Shown one piece after another: positions 1-7,100 of a stretch of 64,000 nucleotides of DNA. The stretch is taken from assembly GCF_010728725.1 (NCBI RefSeq), contig NZ_AP022607.1, forward strand, positions 186,001 to 250,000, in the 5' to 3' direction. This stretch comes from Mycobacterium branderi. Lineage in GTDB: Bacteria > Actinomycetota > Actinomycetes > Mycobacteriales > Mycobacteriaceae. The position numbers and the translations under genes are program-made. A model generated the notes under the pieces. It searched no databases, had not been told where the DNA came from, and saw nothing but the letters and a program-made list of their open reading frames with translations. The stretch's first letter is position 1, and the number at the start of each line of letters is the position of its first letter.

Positions 1-380
1 TCGAGCCGAACTTCTTTGCCACCCAGCATGATCGAGACACCGGTGTCGCACTGTTCAACACGATGCGCCAATTGTTCAGCCAGGCACCGATTTCGCAGTA
101 TCTGGAGCGCGAGGTCAGCCCCGGGCCCGATGTCACGAGCGCCGACGCCGTCATCGACGCCGGGCTGGACTTGGGCTATTGCGGCTATCACGCGGTAGGC
201 ACATGCGCGATGGGACCGGCCGACGATGATGTCGTCGACTCGTCATTGAGGGTGCGCGGCGTCGACAACCTGCGCGTGATGGACTGCTCGGTGATGCCAA
301 CGATGGTCTCGGGCAACCTCAACGGCCCGGTGATGGCGATGGCCTGGCACGCCGCTGATCTGATTCTCGCAGCCCGGTAA
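1..380 (+). CDS. GMC-family oxidoreductase, C-terminal part (cut by window edge)
   Basis: The reading frame is open from the first bases (codons in phase with position 3) and ends at the TAA at 378-380; the N-terminal FAD-binding part lies outside the window. The visible 125 residues match the GMC oxidoreductase C-terminal domain: an HAVGTCAMG stretch carrying the active-site histidine, then the VRGVDNLRVMDCSVMP and GNLNGPVMAMA blocks that close the FAD site. GMC enzymes (choline, alcohol and sterol dehydrogenases/oxidases) use FAD to oxidise alcohols. The substrate cannot be read from this fragment. The oxygenase, SDR and CoA-ligase operons downstream make a role in lipid or alcohol catabolism plausible, which is inference. 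Confidence 0.85.
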   Translation, partial: EPNFFATQHDRDTGVALFNTMRQLFSQAPISQYLEREVSPGPDVTSADAVIDAGLDLGYCGYHAVGTCAMGPADDDVVDSSLRVRGVDNLRVMDCSVMPTMVSGNLNGPVMAMAWHAADLILAAR

Positions 381-441
381 CACCCGCCGTCCGTGCCCCC
401 GACGGTGTCGTGCACCACCGCAGATCGGCCGATCGACCGCA

Positions 442-467
442 TACATCATCAGATGTAAGATGATGTA
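442..467. promoter_or_regulatory. Inverted-repeat operator before vapB
   Basis: TACATCATC (442-450) and GATGATGTA (459-467) form a perfect 9-bp inverted repeat with an 8-bp spacer, ending one base before the GTG start of vapB. Ribbon-helix-helix antitoxins bind such palindromes and autorepress. Its position means bound VapB could also block translation initiation or the start of a near-leaderless transcript (inference). Confidence 0.65.
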
Positions 468-725
468 GTGCGGACGCAAATCACGCTGAATGATGAGGAG
501 ATCGAACTCCTAGATCGCGCCACAAAGGCAAGTGGCGCATCCAGGTCAGAACTGATTCGTCGGGCAATTCGCATCACGTACGGAAGCCGCAACAAAGATG
601 ACCGGACCGCCGCGCTGAAGCGCAGCGCCGGCTCCTGGCGCGGGCGGAGCTTCACTGGTGCTGATTACGTCGACGCCGTTCGCGGCGACCTTAACGAGCG
701 GCTAAGCCAACTCGGTCTGGCATGA
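468..725 (+). CDS. vapB: VapB-type antitoxin (ribbon-helix-helix)
   Basis: An 85-residue protein. Its N-terminus reads as a beta strand plus two helices ([19 protein letters not shown], then [12 protein letters not shown]), which is the CopG/Arc ribbon-helix-helix DNA-binding fold. The C-terminal half is charged and would wrap the toxin. The stop overlaps the next gene in an ATGA junction (722-725), so antitoxin and toxin are translationally coupled in the usual antitoxin-first order. A perfect inverted repeat directly abuts the start, consistent with autoregulation. The GTG at 468 is chosen because the domain begins immediately there; there is no upstream in-frame alternative before the palindrome. 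Confidence 0.85.
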   Translation: MRTQITLNDEEIELLDRATKASGASRSELIRRAIRITYGSRNKDDRTAALKRSAGSWRGRSFTGADYVDAVRGDLNERLSQLGLA

Positions 726-1099
726 AGCTCATTGACACCACTATCGCTGTGGATCACCTGCGGGGCGAGCCTGCTGCTGTCGAGTTGCTCGCGTCGCTGG
801 TTGACGACGGCGAAGACCTAGCGGCCAGCGAATTGGTCCGATTCGAGCTCCTTGCGGGTACCCGAGACAAGGAGGTCCGTGCGCTTGAGGAGTTCTGCTC
901 GGCCCTGCAATGGGCCAACGTGACCGAAGACATTGCCCGTGTCGGGGGACAACTCGCCCGTCGGTACCGAAAGAGCCATAGCGGTATCGGTGCCGTCGAC
1001 TACTTGATCGCCGCGACTGCGATCGTCATCGATGCCGACCTGCTGACGACGAATGTGCGGCATTTTCCAATGTTTACCGAGCTGGACGCCCCGTACTGA
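722..1099 (+). CDS. vapC: VapC-type PIN-domain ribonuclease toxin
   Basis: A 125-residue PIN-domain protein. Acidic metal-binding residues expected for a VapC active site are visible at D5 (LIDTTIAVD), E42 ([10 protein letters not shown]) and D93 ([11 protein letters not shown]), followed by the TN pair near 110 (LLTTNVRHF). PIN toxins cleave RNA, in mycobacteria often tRNA or rRNA, using Mg2+ or Mn2+. The target cannot be deduced. The gene overlaps vapB by four bases and appears intact, with no missing catalytic residue, so the module is probably functional. The length is normal for VapC (about 125-140 residues). Confidence 0.9.
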   Translation: MKLIDTTIAVDHLRGEPAAVELLASLVDDGEDLAASELVRFELLAGTRDKEVRALEEFCSALQWANVTEDIARVGGQLARRYRKSHSGIGAVDYLIAATAIVIDADLLTTNVRHFPMFTELDAPY

Positions 1100-1340
1100 T
1101 TCCTACCGGAAAGTTCCGAAGCCTCTCCCCCAGCAGATGCCCGCCAACATTTCTGGCGCTCGTCTCGTGGAAGGGCCGACGATTATCCACTCGGCCAACC
1201 GCTGCTGCGGCTGAGCCGCGGCTGGCCCAGCTGTCACGCCCGTTGGTATTCGAGCCGACTGGACGCCGCGGCATAGATCAGCCGGCGTGACCAAGGAAAG
1301 AAAGGCAGAAGTGACTTGACCATCATGATGAACGCTGTTT

Positions 1341-1357
1341 ACTATACGGCGTATGGT
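1341..1357. promoter_or_regulatory. Palindrome over the TetR start codon
   Basis: The 17-bp element ACTATACGGCGTATGGT is a near-perfect palindrome: ATACG-G-CGTAT is exact and the outer bases match with one mismatch. It overlaps the ATG at 1353. A TetR dimer encoded immediately downstream could bind here and repress its own operon. This is inference from position and symmetry only. Confidence 0.45.
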
Positions 1358-1949
1358 TGGTCGGCCGCGGGTCCGTACCGAGCGTCTCGACGAACAGTCG
1401 ATCGTCGAGGCTGCGCTGGAGATCGCGCGCCGGCGGATGGCCGACCTGACGATGCGCGCGGTTAGCGACAAGCTGCAGGTGTCGGTCGGCGCGCTGTACA
1501 AGCACGTCGCCGGTCGCGAGGCGCTAGTCGCCCTCGTCGTGGAAAAGATTTTGAGCCAGGCACCGCCGATGTCGCCGGATGCCGGCGATGGCTGGTTGGC
1601 GTTGAGAGCTCAGGTGCTGGGGTTGCAGGCATTAGTCGATCAGTACCCGGGGTTAGACGAGATCATCATCGCCCATTCGCCTACTTCGCCCACAGCCAAC
1701 GAGCTTCGTCGCCAGGGGATCGCTGCCCTTACCAGCCAAGGCCTTACGGCCGATGAGGCGTATCTGGTGTATCGGGCTGTCACCTACTTGTGGCTGGGGT
1801 CGCGAGTCGCGGTGCGGGGCCGGGCACGCAACAAGACCGACGTCGACACCTTCGCGCTAGCACTCGACATCTTGCTGACCGGGCTGAAGCAGGAAATCGC
1901 CGAATCGCGGCAACGGCAGACCATTTGCGAGCAGACACAAAGCGCCTAA
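1353..1949 (+). CDS. TetR-family transcriptional regulator
   Basis: A 198-residue protein. The N-terminal helix-turn-helix (about residues 10-60) contains ALEIARRRMADLTMRAVSDK and SVGALYKHVAGREAL, typical of TetR. The remaining helical domain would bind a small ligand and mediate dimerisation. It leads a same-strand run of three small membrane-protein genes (1983-3058) with short gaps, so it probably controls that operon. A palindrome overlaps its start codon, suggesting autorepression. The ligand is unknown. The ATG at 1353 is the first start ahead of the HTH and gives a normal TetR length. Confidence 0.85.
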   Translation: MVGRPRVRTERLDEQSIVEAALEIARRRMADLTMRAVSDKLQVSVGALYKHVAGREALVALVVEKILSQAPPMSPDAGDGWLALRAQVLGLQALVDQYPGLDEIIIAHSPTSPTANELRRQGIAALTSQGLTADEAYLVYRAVTYLWLGSRVAVRGRARNKTDVDTFALALDILLTGLKQEIAESRQRQTICEQTQSA

Positions 1950-1982
1950 CCAACGCAACGCCGCATGAAAGGAGGGCAATTT

Positions 1983-2087
1983 ATGAACTCGCGAATGGCC
2001 GCAGTGATCGGCTTTTTCATTCTGGCTGGGGTGTGGGCAGCCACCATCCTGACCGTTCAAGCGTTCCAGGTATTTCACTACCGGTAG
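1983..2087 (+). CDS. Small single-pass membrane protein (34 residues)
   Basis: A short ORF that a length filter would miss. ATG at 1983 is preceded at the right distance by a very strong Shine-Dalgarno sequence (AAAGGAGG at about 1968-1975), and the frame ends at TAG 2085-2087. The product is one hydrophobic helix (AAVIGFFILAGVWAATILTV) with short polar ends. Ten bases later the next gene starts with its own GGAGGT site overlapping this stop. The strong ribosome site, the helix and the operon position between TetR and two further membrane proteins support a real gene. No family is recognised. It could be a subunit or regulator of the neighbouring membrane proteins (inference). Confidence 0.65.
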   Translation: MNSRMAAVIGFFILAGVWAATILTVQAFQVFHYR

Positions 2088-2096
2088 GAGGTAATC

Positions 2097-2345
2097 ATGC
2101 ATGACGTTGTGCGGCTCGTCGGCATGATCGTCGCAGACATCGCCATCCTGGCTGCGTGGTGGTTCCTGGGAAGTCGGTTCGTCCCGGCTGAGCAGGCTCC
2201 GGCGTCAGCGAACGCCGAGATCGGAAAGGGCGTCTCACTACTGCATCGAATCTTGACTTATATCTGCTTTTTCCTGCTGGCAGGTTTGATCATCGAGTGC
2301 ACGACGATGTTCCCGGCGATACTAGTGAGGTTCGGATGGTCGTAA
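2097..2345 (+). CDS. Small two-helix membrane protein
   Basis: An 82-residue protein with hydrophobic segments at about residues 5-25 (LVGMIVADIAILAAWWFLG) and 52-75 (LTYICFFLLAGLIIECTTMF) joined by a polar loop. It has a strong GGAGGT ribosome site and follows the 34-residue membrane gene by 10 bases. Its stop overlaps the ATG of the next gene (2336), indicating translational coupling. The family is not recognised. It is likely a component of one membrane assembly with its neighbours, controlled by the TetR upstream. Confidence 0.7.
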   Translation: MHDVVRLVGMIVADIAILAAWWFLGSRFVPAEQAPASANAEIGKGVSLLHRILTYICFFLLAGLIIECTTMFPAILVRFGWS

Positions 2346-3058
2346 AGCATTCATCACCAACGACGCCTGAATCAGCGTCGACGGCGCCGACGGAGCCGTC
2401 GTCGTTGACCGGGCCCGAAAAGAAATCACGCTGGGTCGAGCCGGCAGACGGCTGGCTGGCCGCGGGCGTCTTGCTTTGCGGCACAATGATAATCGGCCCA
2501 CTGGGCACAATTCCTCTTATCATCGGTCTGGTCAAGCTGTGGCGGTCGGTCAAGGCCGGCACCAATGTGCGTCCCTGGGCGGCGACCGTTATCGGTGCGT
2601 TCTGCATGATCGACGGGATGATCAACTTCCTGCCGTGGTCGCTGGACACCTTTGCGCACAACACCGTGGTCGGCCGCACCTTCATCACCGGTTACGGACG
2701 ATTCTTCGACGGCGCGTTCTATCTGAATTACAACCGCGGCGCGCTGGGCGGCGTCGAGAACCATTCCGAGAAGATGTGGCAGCTGCTGGCTGTCTTCATC
2801 TTGATGCCGATGCGCACCGTGAGCGCCTGGGCCTTCCTGCAGATGAAGACCTGGGGCCTGCACTTTATGAAAGTCTCGGCCTGGCTGTATCTGTTTCTGT
2901 GGGTGGGCTACACCATGGCGATGAGCTTGGATTTTCCGGTGCGTATGGCCAACTCTCAGTTCGGCATGGGGTGGTGGCTTTTCAACCTGTTCTACCTATC
3001 GCCGATGTTCGTGCTGCCCTACCTCTACACCGTAGACAAACGCCAATGGAATCGATGA
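2336..3058 (+). CDS. Multi-pass membrane protein of unknown function
   Basis: A 240-residue protein counted from the ATG at 2336, preferred because it overlaps the preceding stop. An upstream in-frame start at 2297 would bury more of the previous gene. A polar N-terminus of about 35 residues precedes roughly five hydrophobic segments, including GVLLCGTMIIGPLGTIPLII near residue 50 and WWLFNLFYLSPMFVLPYLY near the C-terminus. Aromatic residues are abundant in the loops. I do not recognise a characterised family. It closes the TetR-led operon and is followed by a clear sigma-70-type promoter for the next gene. Confidence 0.75.
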   Translation: MVVKHSSPTTPESASTAPTEPSSLTGPEKKSRWVEPADGWLAAGVLLCGTMIIGPLGTIPLIIGLVKLWRSVKAGTNVRPWAATVIGAFCMIDGMINFLPWSLDTFAHNTVVGRTFITGYGRFFDGAFYLNYNRGALGGVENHSEKMWQLLAVFILMPMRTVSAWAFLQMKTWGLHFMKVSAWLYLFLWVGYTMAMSLDFPVRMANSQFGMGWWLFNLFYLSPMFVLPYLYTVDKRQWNR

Positions 3059-3112
3059 GTTAGGAAAACAGCGCTGCTGCATCTGTGCGGCGATCACGAA
3101 AACGTAGCGGCG

Positions 3113-3140
3113 TTGACATTCAAACACGCCCCGATATAGT
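3113..3140 (+). promoter_or_regulatory. Sigma-70-like promoter
   Basis: TTGACA (3113-3118) and TATAGT (3135-3140) are separated by 16 bp, close to the SigA consensus. The element lies 37 bp before the ATG at 3177, and a palindromic operator immediately follows the -10 box. Confidence 0.65.
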
Positions 3141-3155
3141 GATAGTGGCACTTAC
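3141..3155. promoter_or_regulatory. Operator copy A (GATAGT-N3-ACTTAC)
   Basis: GATAGTGGCACTTAC is a 15-bp imperfect palindrome directly after the -10 box, where a bound repressor would block transcription. Close copies occur at 6955-6969 and 6977-6991 before the Rieske operon, with consensus G(A/T)TAGT-N3-(A/G)CT(A/T)AC. The sharing suggests one regulator for both units. Confidence 0.6.
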
Positions 3156-3176
3156 TCGAGGGAAGGTGGTTCCCCG

Positions 3177-3539
3177 ATGGCTGACAGCTTGATGTTGGTT
3201 TTCACCAACGCCGTTGAGGGACAAGACGACGCCTTCAACGAGTGGTACGACTCGCGCCACCTCGGCGATGTGCTCGCCGTCCCGGGTGTGGTTGCCGCGC
3301 AGCGTTACGAGTTGGCCCCGATGAAGCTTCCCGAGGGTGATGAGGCGCCGGCGCAGTTGCCTGCTCCGGCGCACCGCTACCTTGCGATCTACGAGCTGGA
3401 CCGCGATCCCGATGACGTGATGAAGGAGTTTCTTGGCCGCGTCGGGTCGGGCCAGATGGATCTCACCGACAGCCTGGATTTGTCGAGTATTTCGTTGGCG
3501 ACCTGGAAGCCGAGCGGGAGGCGACGCCGCGCCGATTAG
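3177..3539 (+). CDS. Dimeric alpha-beta barrel (EthD/DUF4286-like) protein
   Basis: A 120-residue protein. The opening SLMLVFTNAVEGQDDAFNEWYDSRHLGDVLAVPGV matches the ferredoxin-like EthD/DUF4286 pattern (strand, NEWYDxxHL, 'VPGV' turn), and RYLAIYELD is the third strand. Such proteins form dimeric barrels that bind small hydrophobic compounds, acting as accessory or cyclase/dehydratase-like enzymes in oxygenase pathways. It has its own promoter and an operator shared with the Rieske operon 3.5 kb away, so a role in the same pathway is likely (inference). It converges on the SnoaL gene ending at 3586. Confidence 0.75.
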   Translation: MADSLMLVFTNAVEGQDDAFNEWYDSRHLGDVLAVPGVVAAQRYELAPMKLPEGDEAPAQLPAPAHRYLAIYELDRDPDDVMKEFLGRVGSGQMDLTDSLDLSSISLATWKPSGRRRRAD

Positions 3540-3585
3540 CCGCAATCGTGTGGCGACGCCCTCGATTTCGGCTCGGGTGGTTTAG

Positions 3586-3999
3586 CTATGCCAGCACCGC
3601 GGCCTCGCGTGGCACGAGGTCCCAGGCCAACTCCCGCGCGGCGAAGTACCAACCGCCGCGCTCATAAATCAGGCGGTCGTCGTAGATTCCGGTGGCCTGC
3701 AGCCGAGCGCCACTGATCAGCAACGCCACACAGCGCTGGGTGGCTTCGACACCGTCGACGCAGATTTCATGGTCGGTGGTGATCAGCCGCTTGCCGTCGC
3801 CGCCGTCGAACGCCGCCCGCAGGTCGGTGAACGTTTGCGAGCCGCACACATACGAGGCGCCGGCATGGCGGAAGGTGGAAAGCCAGCCGGGCAGATCCCC
3901 GGCGCTGTAGCACCGGTTGTGCCGGGCGGTTAAGTCCAGGATCGCTGCCCGGGCCGCGACTGCGTCGAGTACCCACTGCTGTTGGTAGGTCAGGGTCAT
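3586..3999 (-). CDS. SnoaL-like (NTF2-fold) protein
   Basis: A 137-residue protein of the SnoaL/NTF2-like cone fold. The start VLDAVAARAAILDLTARHNRCYSAGDL is the usual helical opening, followed by the DLPGWLSTF and C-terminal YERGGWYFAARE strands. Members act as isomerases, hydrolases or small subunits of ring-hydroxylating oxygenases. It is the third gene of the operon Rieske oxygenase, acyl-CoA synthetase, SnoaL; the CoA-ligase stop lies 10 bp upstream. A catalytic or chaperone role in the same degradation route is likely. The substrate is not evident. Confidence 0.75.
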   Translation of the reverse strand: MTLTYQQQWVLDAVAARAAILDLTARHNRCYSAGDLPGWLSTFRHAGASYVCGSQTFTDLRAAFDGGDGKRLITTDHEICVDGVEATQRCVALLISGARLQATGIYDDRLIYERGGWYFAARELAWDLVPREAAVLA

Positions 4000-4009
4000 G
4001 CGGTTCTCC

Positions 4010-5617
4010 TCACCGACTCAGGATGTAGCCGTGCGCTTCGCGGTCCCAGGCCGTGTCGCTCAGTCCCCGGCTGCGCAGCAGATCCTTGCGGACCCGCCCG
4101 ATCGCGTTCTTCGGCAGCCCGTCAACGATTTCCACATATCGCGGCACGCAGAAGTAGGGCATGCGTGCCGCGCAGAAATCGAGCAGTTCGGTGTAGTCCA
4201 GCGCGGCGCCTGGCCGCGGCGCAACGACCAGCAGGATGTCGTCCTCGCCGAGGTCGCTGGGTATGCCGACCGCGGCGGCCTCGAGCACTGCGGGGTGAGC
4301 CATCACAGTCGTTTCGACCTCGACCGACGACACGTTCTCCCCCCGGCGGCGCAGCGAGTCCTTCACCCGGTCGACATAGGTCAGGTTGCCGTCCTCCTCC
4401 AGTGACCCCATGTCGCCGGTGTGAAACCAGTCCGGGTGCGGCTGGATGCGCAGCTGCGGACCGTCACCGGGGGGTGTCGCATACCCCTCGCTCATCATGT
4501 GTGGTCGCCTTGCCCGGCAGGTGATTTCGCCGGCCGAACCGGCGGGCAGCGGCTTGTCATTGTCGTCGACGATGCGTACCTCGAAAGCGGGATTGATCCG
4601 GCCCGACGTGCCCGGCACGCCGTCCTCGGACACACTCTTGCAGGCGATCGGAAAGGCCTCGGTCATCCCGTACATCGTGACGATCCGGACCGCGTACCGC
4701 TGTTCGATGCGCCGGTACACCTCAGCCGCGATCGGCGCCGCCGAGATGAACCGCAACGGGTTGTCGCGATCGCGTGGATCGGCCGGCTGGTTGCACAGCA
4801 TTCTCACCATCGCCCCCACGCCGACGAAACCCGCTGCGCCACAGTCACGTATGTCATCCAGCACCTGGCCGGGGTGAAACGACGACCGAAGAACGGTGGT
4901 GGCGCCCGCCAGCATCGGGGCCAGTATCAGCGGTGCAGCGCTTAGGTGAAACAGCGGCATCGCCGACCACAGCACCTCACCGGGGCGAAACTCCCACGCC
5001 GCGACCGCCGCTGCCGCCACCGAGAACAGGTAATGCCACGTGGTGGCCACAGCTTTCGACGGGCCGGTGGTCCCGGAGGTGAAGAACAGGGCCCCGACCT
5101 CATCGGGGCGACCGCGCGCGAGATCGGGGACGTCGGGCGATGCTGCGGCGAGTAACTGGTCGCAGACCAGCACCGAGCTCAACGTGTCCACTGTGGCGGC
5201 GACCTCGGCGACTCGCGGCCGCAGATCGGCGTCGGTGATCAGCACCTTCGCGCGGGCCAGCCGCAGCGCATGCGACAAGAAGTCACCTTTGTTGGCGATG
5301 TTGACCGCGGCGCTCACCGCCCCGATGTGTGCGGCGCCCAGCCAGAAGTACACCCACTCCGGGCGGGTCGGCATAAACAGCGCCACGGTGTCGCCGCGCC
5401 GCACGCCCGCCTCGAGCAATGCGCTGGCCGCCGCCCGGGACCGCTCGCGCATCTGCGCGAAAGTCACTGCCGTGTCGGCGATTATCATCATCGTCCGGTC
5501 CGGAAACTGTGCGGCCCGGCGGTCCAGGATCGTCGGGACACCGAATTCATCGACGCCGAACGCCGACGGGCCACCCGGATCAGCGTGCGGCGACCATTGC
5601 GTAACGGCGGCCATCAC
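4010..5617 (-). CDS. Acyl-CoA synthetase / AMP-dependent ligase
   Basis: A 535-residue member of the ANL superfamily. Visible core motifs are the P-loop ALFFTSGTTGPSKA (around residue 175), the YGMTEA block, the HTGDMGSL motif, the hinge YVDRVKDSLRRRGENVSS and the C-terminal PKNAIGRVRK with the catalytic lysine. These enzymes activate a carboxylic acid to acyl-AMP and then to the CoA thioester, priming beta-oxidation. The gene overlaps the Rieske oxygenase stop (second ATG at 5614), so the two are co-translated. The substrate is probably a product or precursor of the oxygenase pathway such as a steroid side-chain or aromatic acid (inference). Confidence 0.9.
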   Translation of the reverse strand: MMAAVTQWSPHADPGGPSAFGVDEFGVPTILDRRAAQFPDRTMMIIADTAVTFAQMRERSRAAASALLEAGVRRGDTVALFMPTRPEWVYFWLGAAHIGAVSAAVNIANKGDFLSHALRLARAKVLITDADLRPRVAEVAATVDTLSSVLVCDQLLAAASPDVPDLARGRPDEVGALFFTSGTTGPSKAVATTWHYLFSVAAAAVAAWEFRPGEVLWSAMPLFHLSAAPLILAPMLAGATTVLRSSFHPGQVLDDIRDCGAAGFVGVGAMVRMLCNQPADPRDRDNPLRFISAAPIAAEVYRRIEQRYAVRIVTMYGMTEAFPIACKSVSEDGVPGTSGRINPAFEVRIVDDNDKPLPAGSAGEITCRARRPHMMSEGYATPPGDGPQLRIQPHPDWFHTGDMGSLEEDGNLTYVDRVKDSLRRRGENVSSVEVETTVMAHPAVLEAAAVGIPSDLGEDDILLVVAPRPGAALDYTELLDFCAARMPYFCVPRYVEIVDGLPKNAIGRVRKDLLRSRGLSDTAWDREAHGYILSR

Positions 5618-6756
5618 GCGCCGGCCGCGCCGGGATCGGGCGCACCGTCGGCGGTGTATCCGAAATCGTCGGGCGACGGCTCACGACCGGGGTAGAAGCG
5701 GTGCGCCCAGCGGCGAAGCGCCGCATAGTCGCGCGCCTCCTCGGGCGCCAGGTTGGGCTTCTCCAAGTACTTCATGTTCTCCCAGGTGAAGAAGTCCTGT
5801 TTGATGACTTCCTGTTGCAGCGCAAGGAATCTCGCGGCGCGTCCAGTGGGCACCTCGCCGGTGTCGCCGGGCTCGCGAACCGACGCCTGGGTGTAGAAGT
5901 AGTCGGTGTAGTCCTCGTCGACCGGGGTCTGCCCGGTGACCTGAATGGTGGCCACCAAGTCGCTCGGAAATCGGACCACGCCCAGCCCGAGCGAGTAATT
6001 GTCGTAGATAATCTTGGCGTCCACCGGTCCATTGGGAGTCAGCCAGGTCTGCGCCCGGCCGCCACCGAAGTGGGCGTTGACGGTGGCGTGCAAGTGGTAA
6101 CCGGCCACCTCGAACGACGCGGTGTTCGCGGGGTTGGCGGCCTTGTGCACGTACTGCACGTGGTACGGGTCGGCGGCGTTTTCGATAATCATCTGCGGGT
6201 GCACCTTGACCCGGTTGAGCATCCGGCTGTGCGGATGCAGCGGGTAGTACTCGCCGGTCTCCAATTCGGGCAGCACCGGCGGTTGCCAGTACGGCGCCCG
6301 CCCGTGGCGCTCATGCCAGACCAGGATGAACCCGTACCACTCGGCGACCGGATAGGTCTTGACCCGCACGTTCTGCTTGCAGCCGATCTTGCTGTACGGG
6401 ATCAGCGCGTTAGTTCCATCGCCGCGCCAGCGCCAACCGTGCCAGGGGCAGACGATGTTCTCGCCCTCCACGGTGCCGCCGACGCCCATGTTCGCACCGA
6501 GGTGCTGACAGTACGCGTCGAGCACGTGCACCTGGCCGGACTCGGTGCGAAAGAGCACCAGTTCTTCGCCGAAGTAGTGTGCTCGCTTGACCTCGCCGAC
6601 CTTCAGATCGGAGGCGAAGCCCACGATGAACCACCCGGTCGGGAACCGATAGGTTGACAGCGAGATCCCGCTGGGCCCGAACTCGCGCTCGGACGGATCG
6701 ATCGGCGACTGTGAAATCGTGTTCGTCACTGCTTGCTCCGTTCGCGCGGCACTCAT
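5614..6756 (-). CDS. Rieske non-heme iron oxygenase, KshA-like
   Basis: A 380-residue oxygenase component. The Rieske [2Fe-2S] ligands are complete: C83-x-H85 (YCQHLG) and C103-x2-H106 (CPWHGW). The mononuclear iron site follows the N-x2-D-x2-H-x4-H pattern at N193, D196, H199 and H204. The layout and the HGWRWRGDG segment resemble 3-ketosteroid 9-alpha-hydroxylase oxygenase KshA. It would hydroxylate a steroid-like or polycyclic substrate using O2 and electrons from a separate reductase, which is not encoded nearby. It is first in a three-gene operon behind a recognisable promoter and two operator copies. KshA itself is not claimed. Confidence 0.85.
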   Translation of the reverse strand: MSAARTEQAVTNTISQSPIDPSEREFGPSGISLSTYRFPTGWFIVGFASDLKVGEVKRAHYFGEELVLFRTESGQVHVLDAYCQHLGANMGVGGTVEGENIVCPWHGWRWRGDGTNALIPYSKIGCKQNVRVKTYPVAEWYGFILVWHERHGRAPYWQPPVLPELETGEYYPLHPHSRMLNRVKVHPQMIIENAADPYHVQYVHKAANPANTASFEVAGYHLHATVNAHFGGGRAQTWLTPNGPVDAKIIYDNYSLGLGVVRFPSDLVATIQVTGQTPVDEDYTDYFYTQASVREPGDTGEVPTGRAARFLALQQEVIKQDFFTWENMKYLEKPNLAPEEARDYAALRRWAHRFYPGREPSPDDFGYTADGAPDPGAAGA

Positions 6757-6916
6757 GCGGACCGAGTTGGTAACGCCAACCCGCGGGGAGACATTCGGCG
6801 CCTCGCCTCCCGCCGCCTGTGCTGATCATCGCGGCCAAACAAACCCCGGAACAACCGCATTCAACCACCTCCATGCATTACCGCCGACCACTCCGGCGCT
6901 GCACCGATGGTGTTTG

Positions 6917-6946
6917 ATGCTACGGACCGCGACGCAGCCAAGTCAA
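6917..6946 (-). promoter_or_regulatory. Candidate promoter of the Rieske operon
   Basis: On the minus strand, TTGACT (6946-6941) and TAGCAT (6922-6917) are spaced by 18 bp, giving a leader of roughly 150 nt before the ATG at 6756. Two operator copies lie immediately upstream. Confidence 0.5.
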
Positions 6947-6954
6947 TAGCAGAT

Positions 6955-6991
6955 GTTAGTGGAACTTACCCAATGTGATAGTTACGCTAAC
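6955..6991. promoter_or_regulatory. Operator copies B and C (tandem) before the Rieske operon
   Basis: GTTAGTGGAACTTAC (6955-6969) and GATAGTTACGCTAAC (6977-6991) are two 15-bp imperfect palindromes whose starts are 22 bp apart, about two helical turns. Both match the element after the 3177-gene promoter. They lie upstream of the -35 box, so a bound regulator could activate or repress. The rest of 6757-7100 shows no gene. Confidence 0.6.
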
Positions 6992-7100
6992 GGAGCGGCG
7001 TGGGGCCGGCTGATGTCGATCAACGGTGAACGAGCCCGCGAATCCGGCCGTGATGTCCGTGGCCGCGGAGCGCTATTCCGGTGATTGTGCCGGCAGGCTT

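Noticed and set aside
5701..6657. 318-residue plus-strand frame opposite the Rieske oxygenase
   Set aside because: The minus-strand protein has complete catalytic motifs; the plus frame is compositional.
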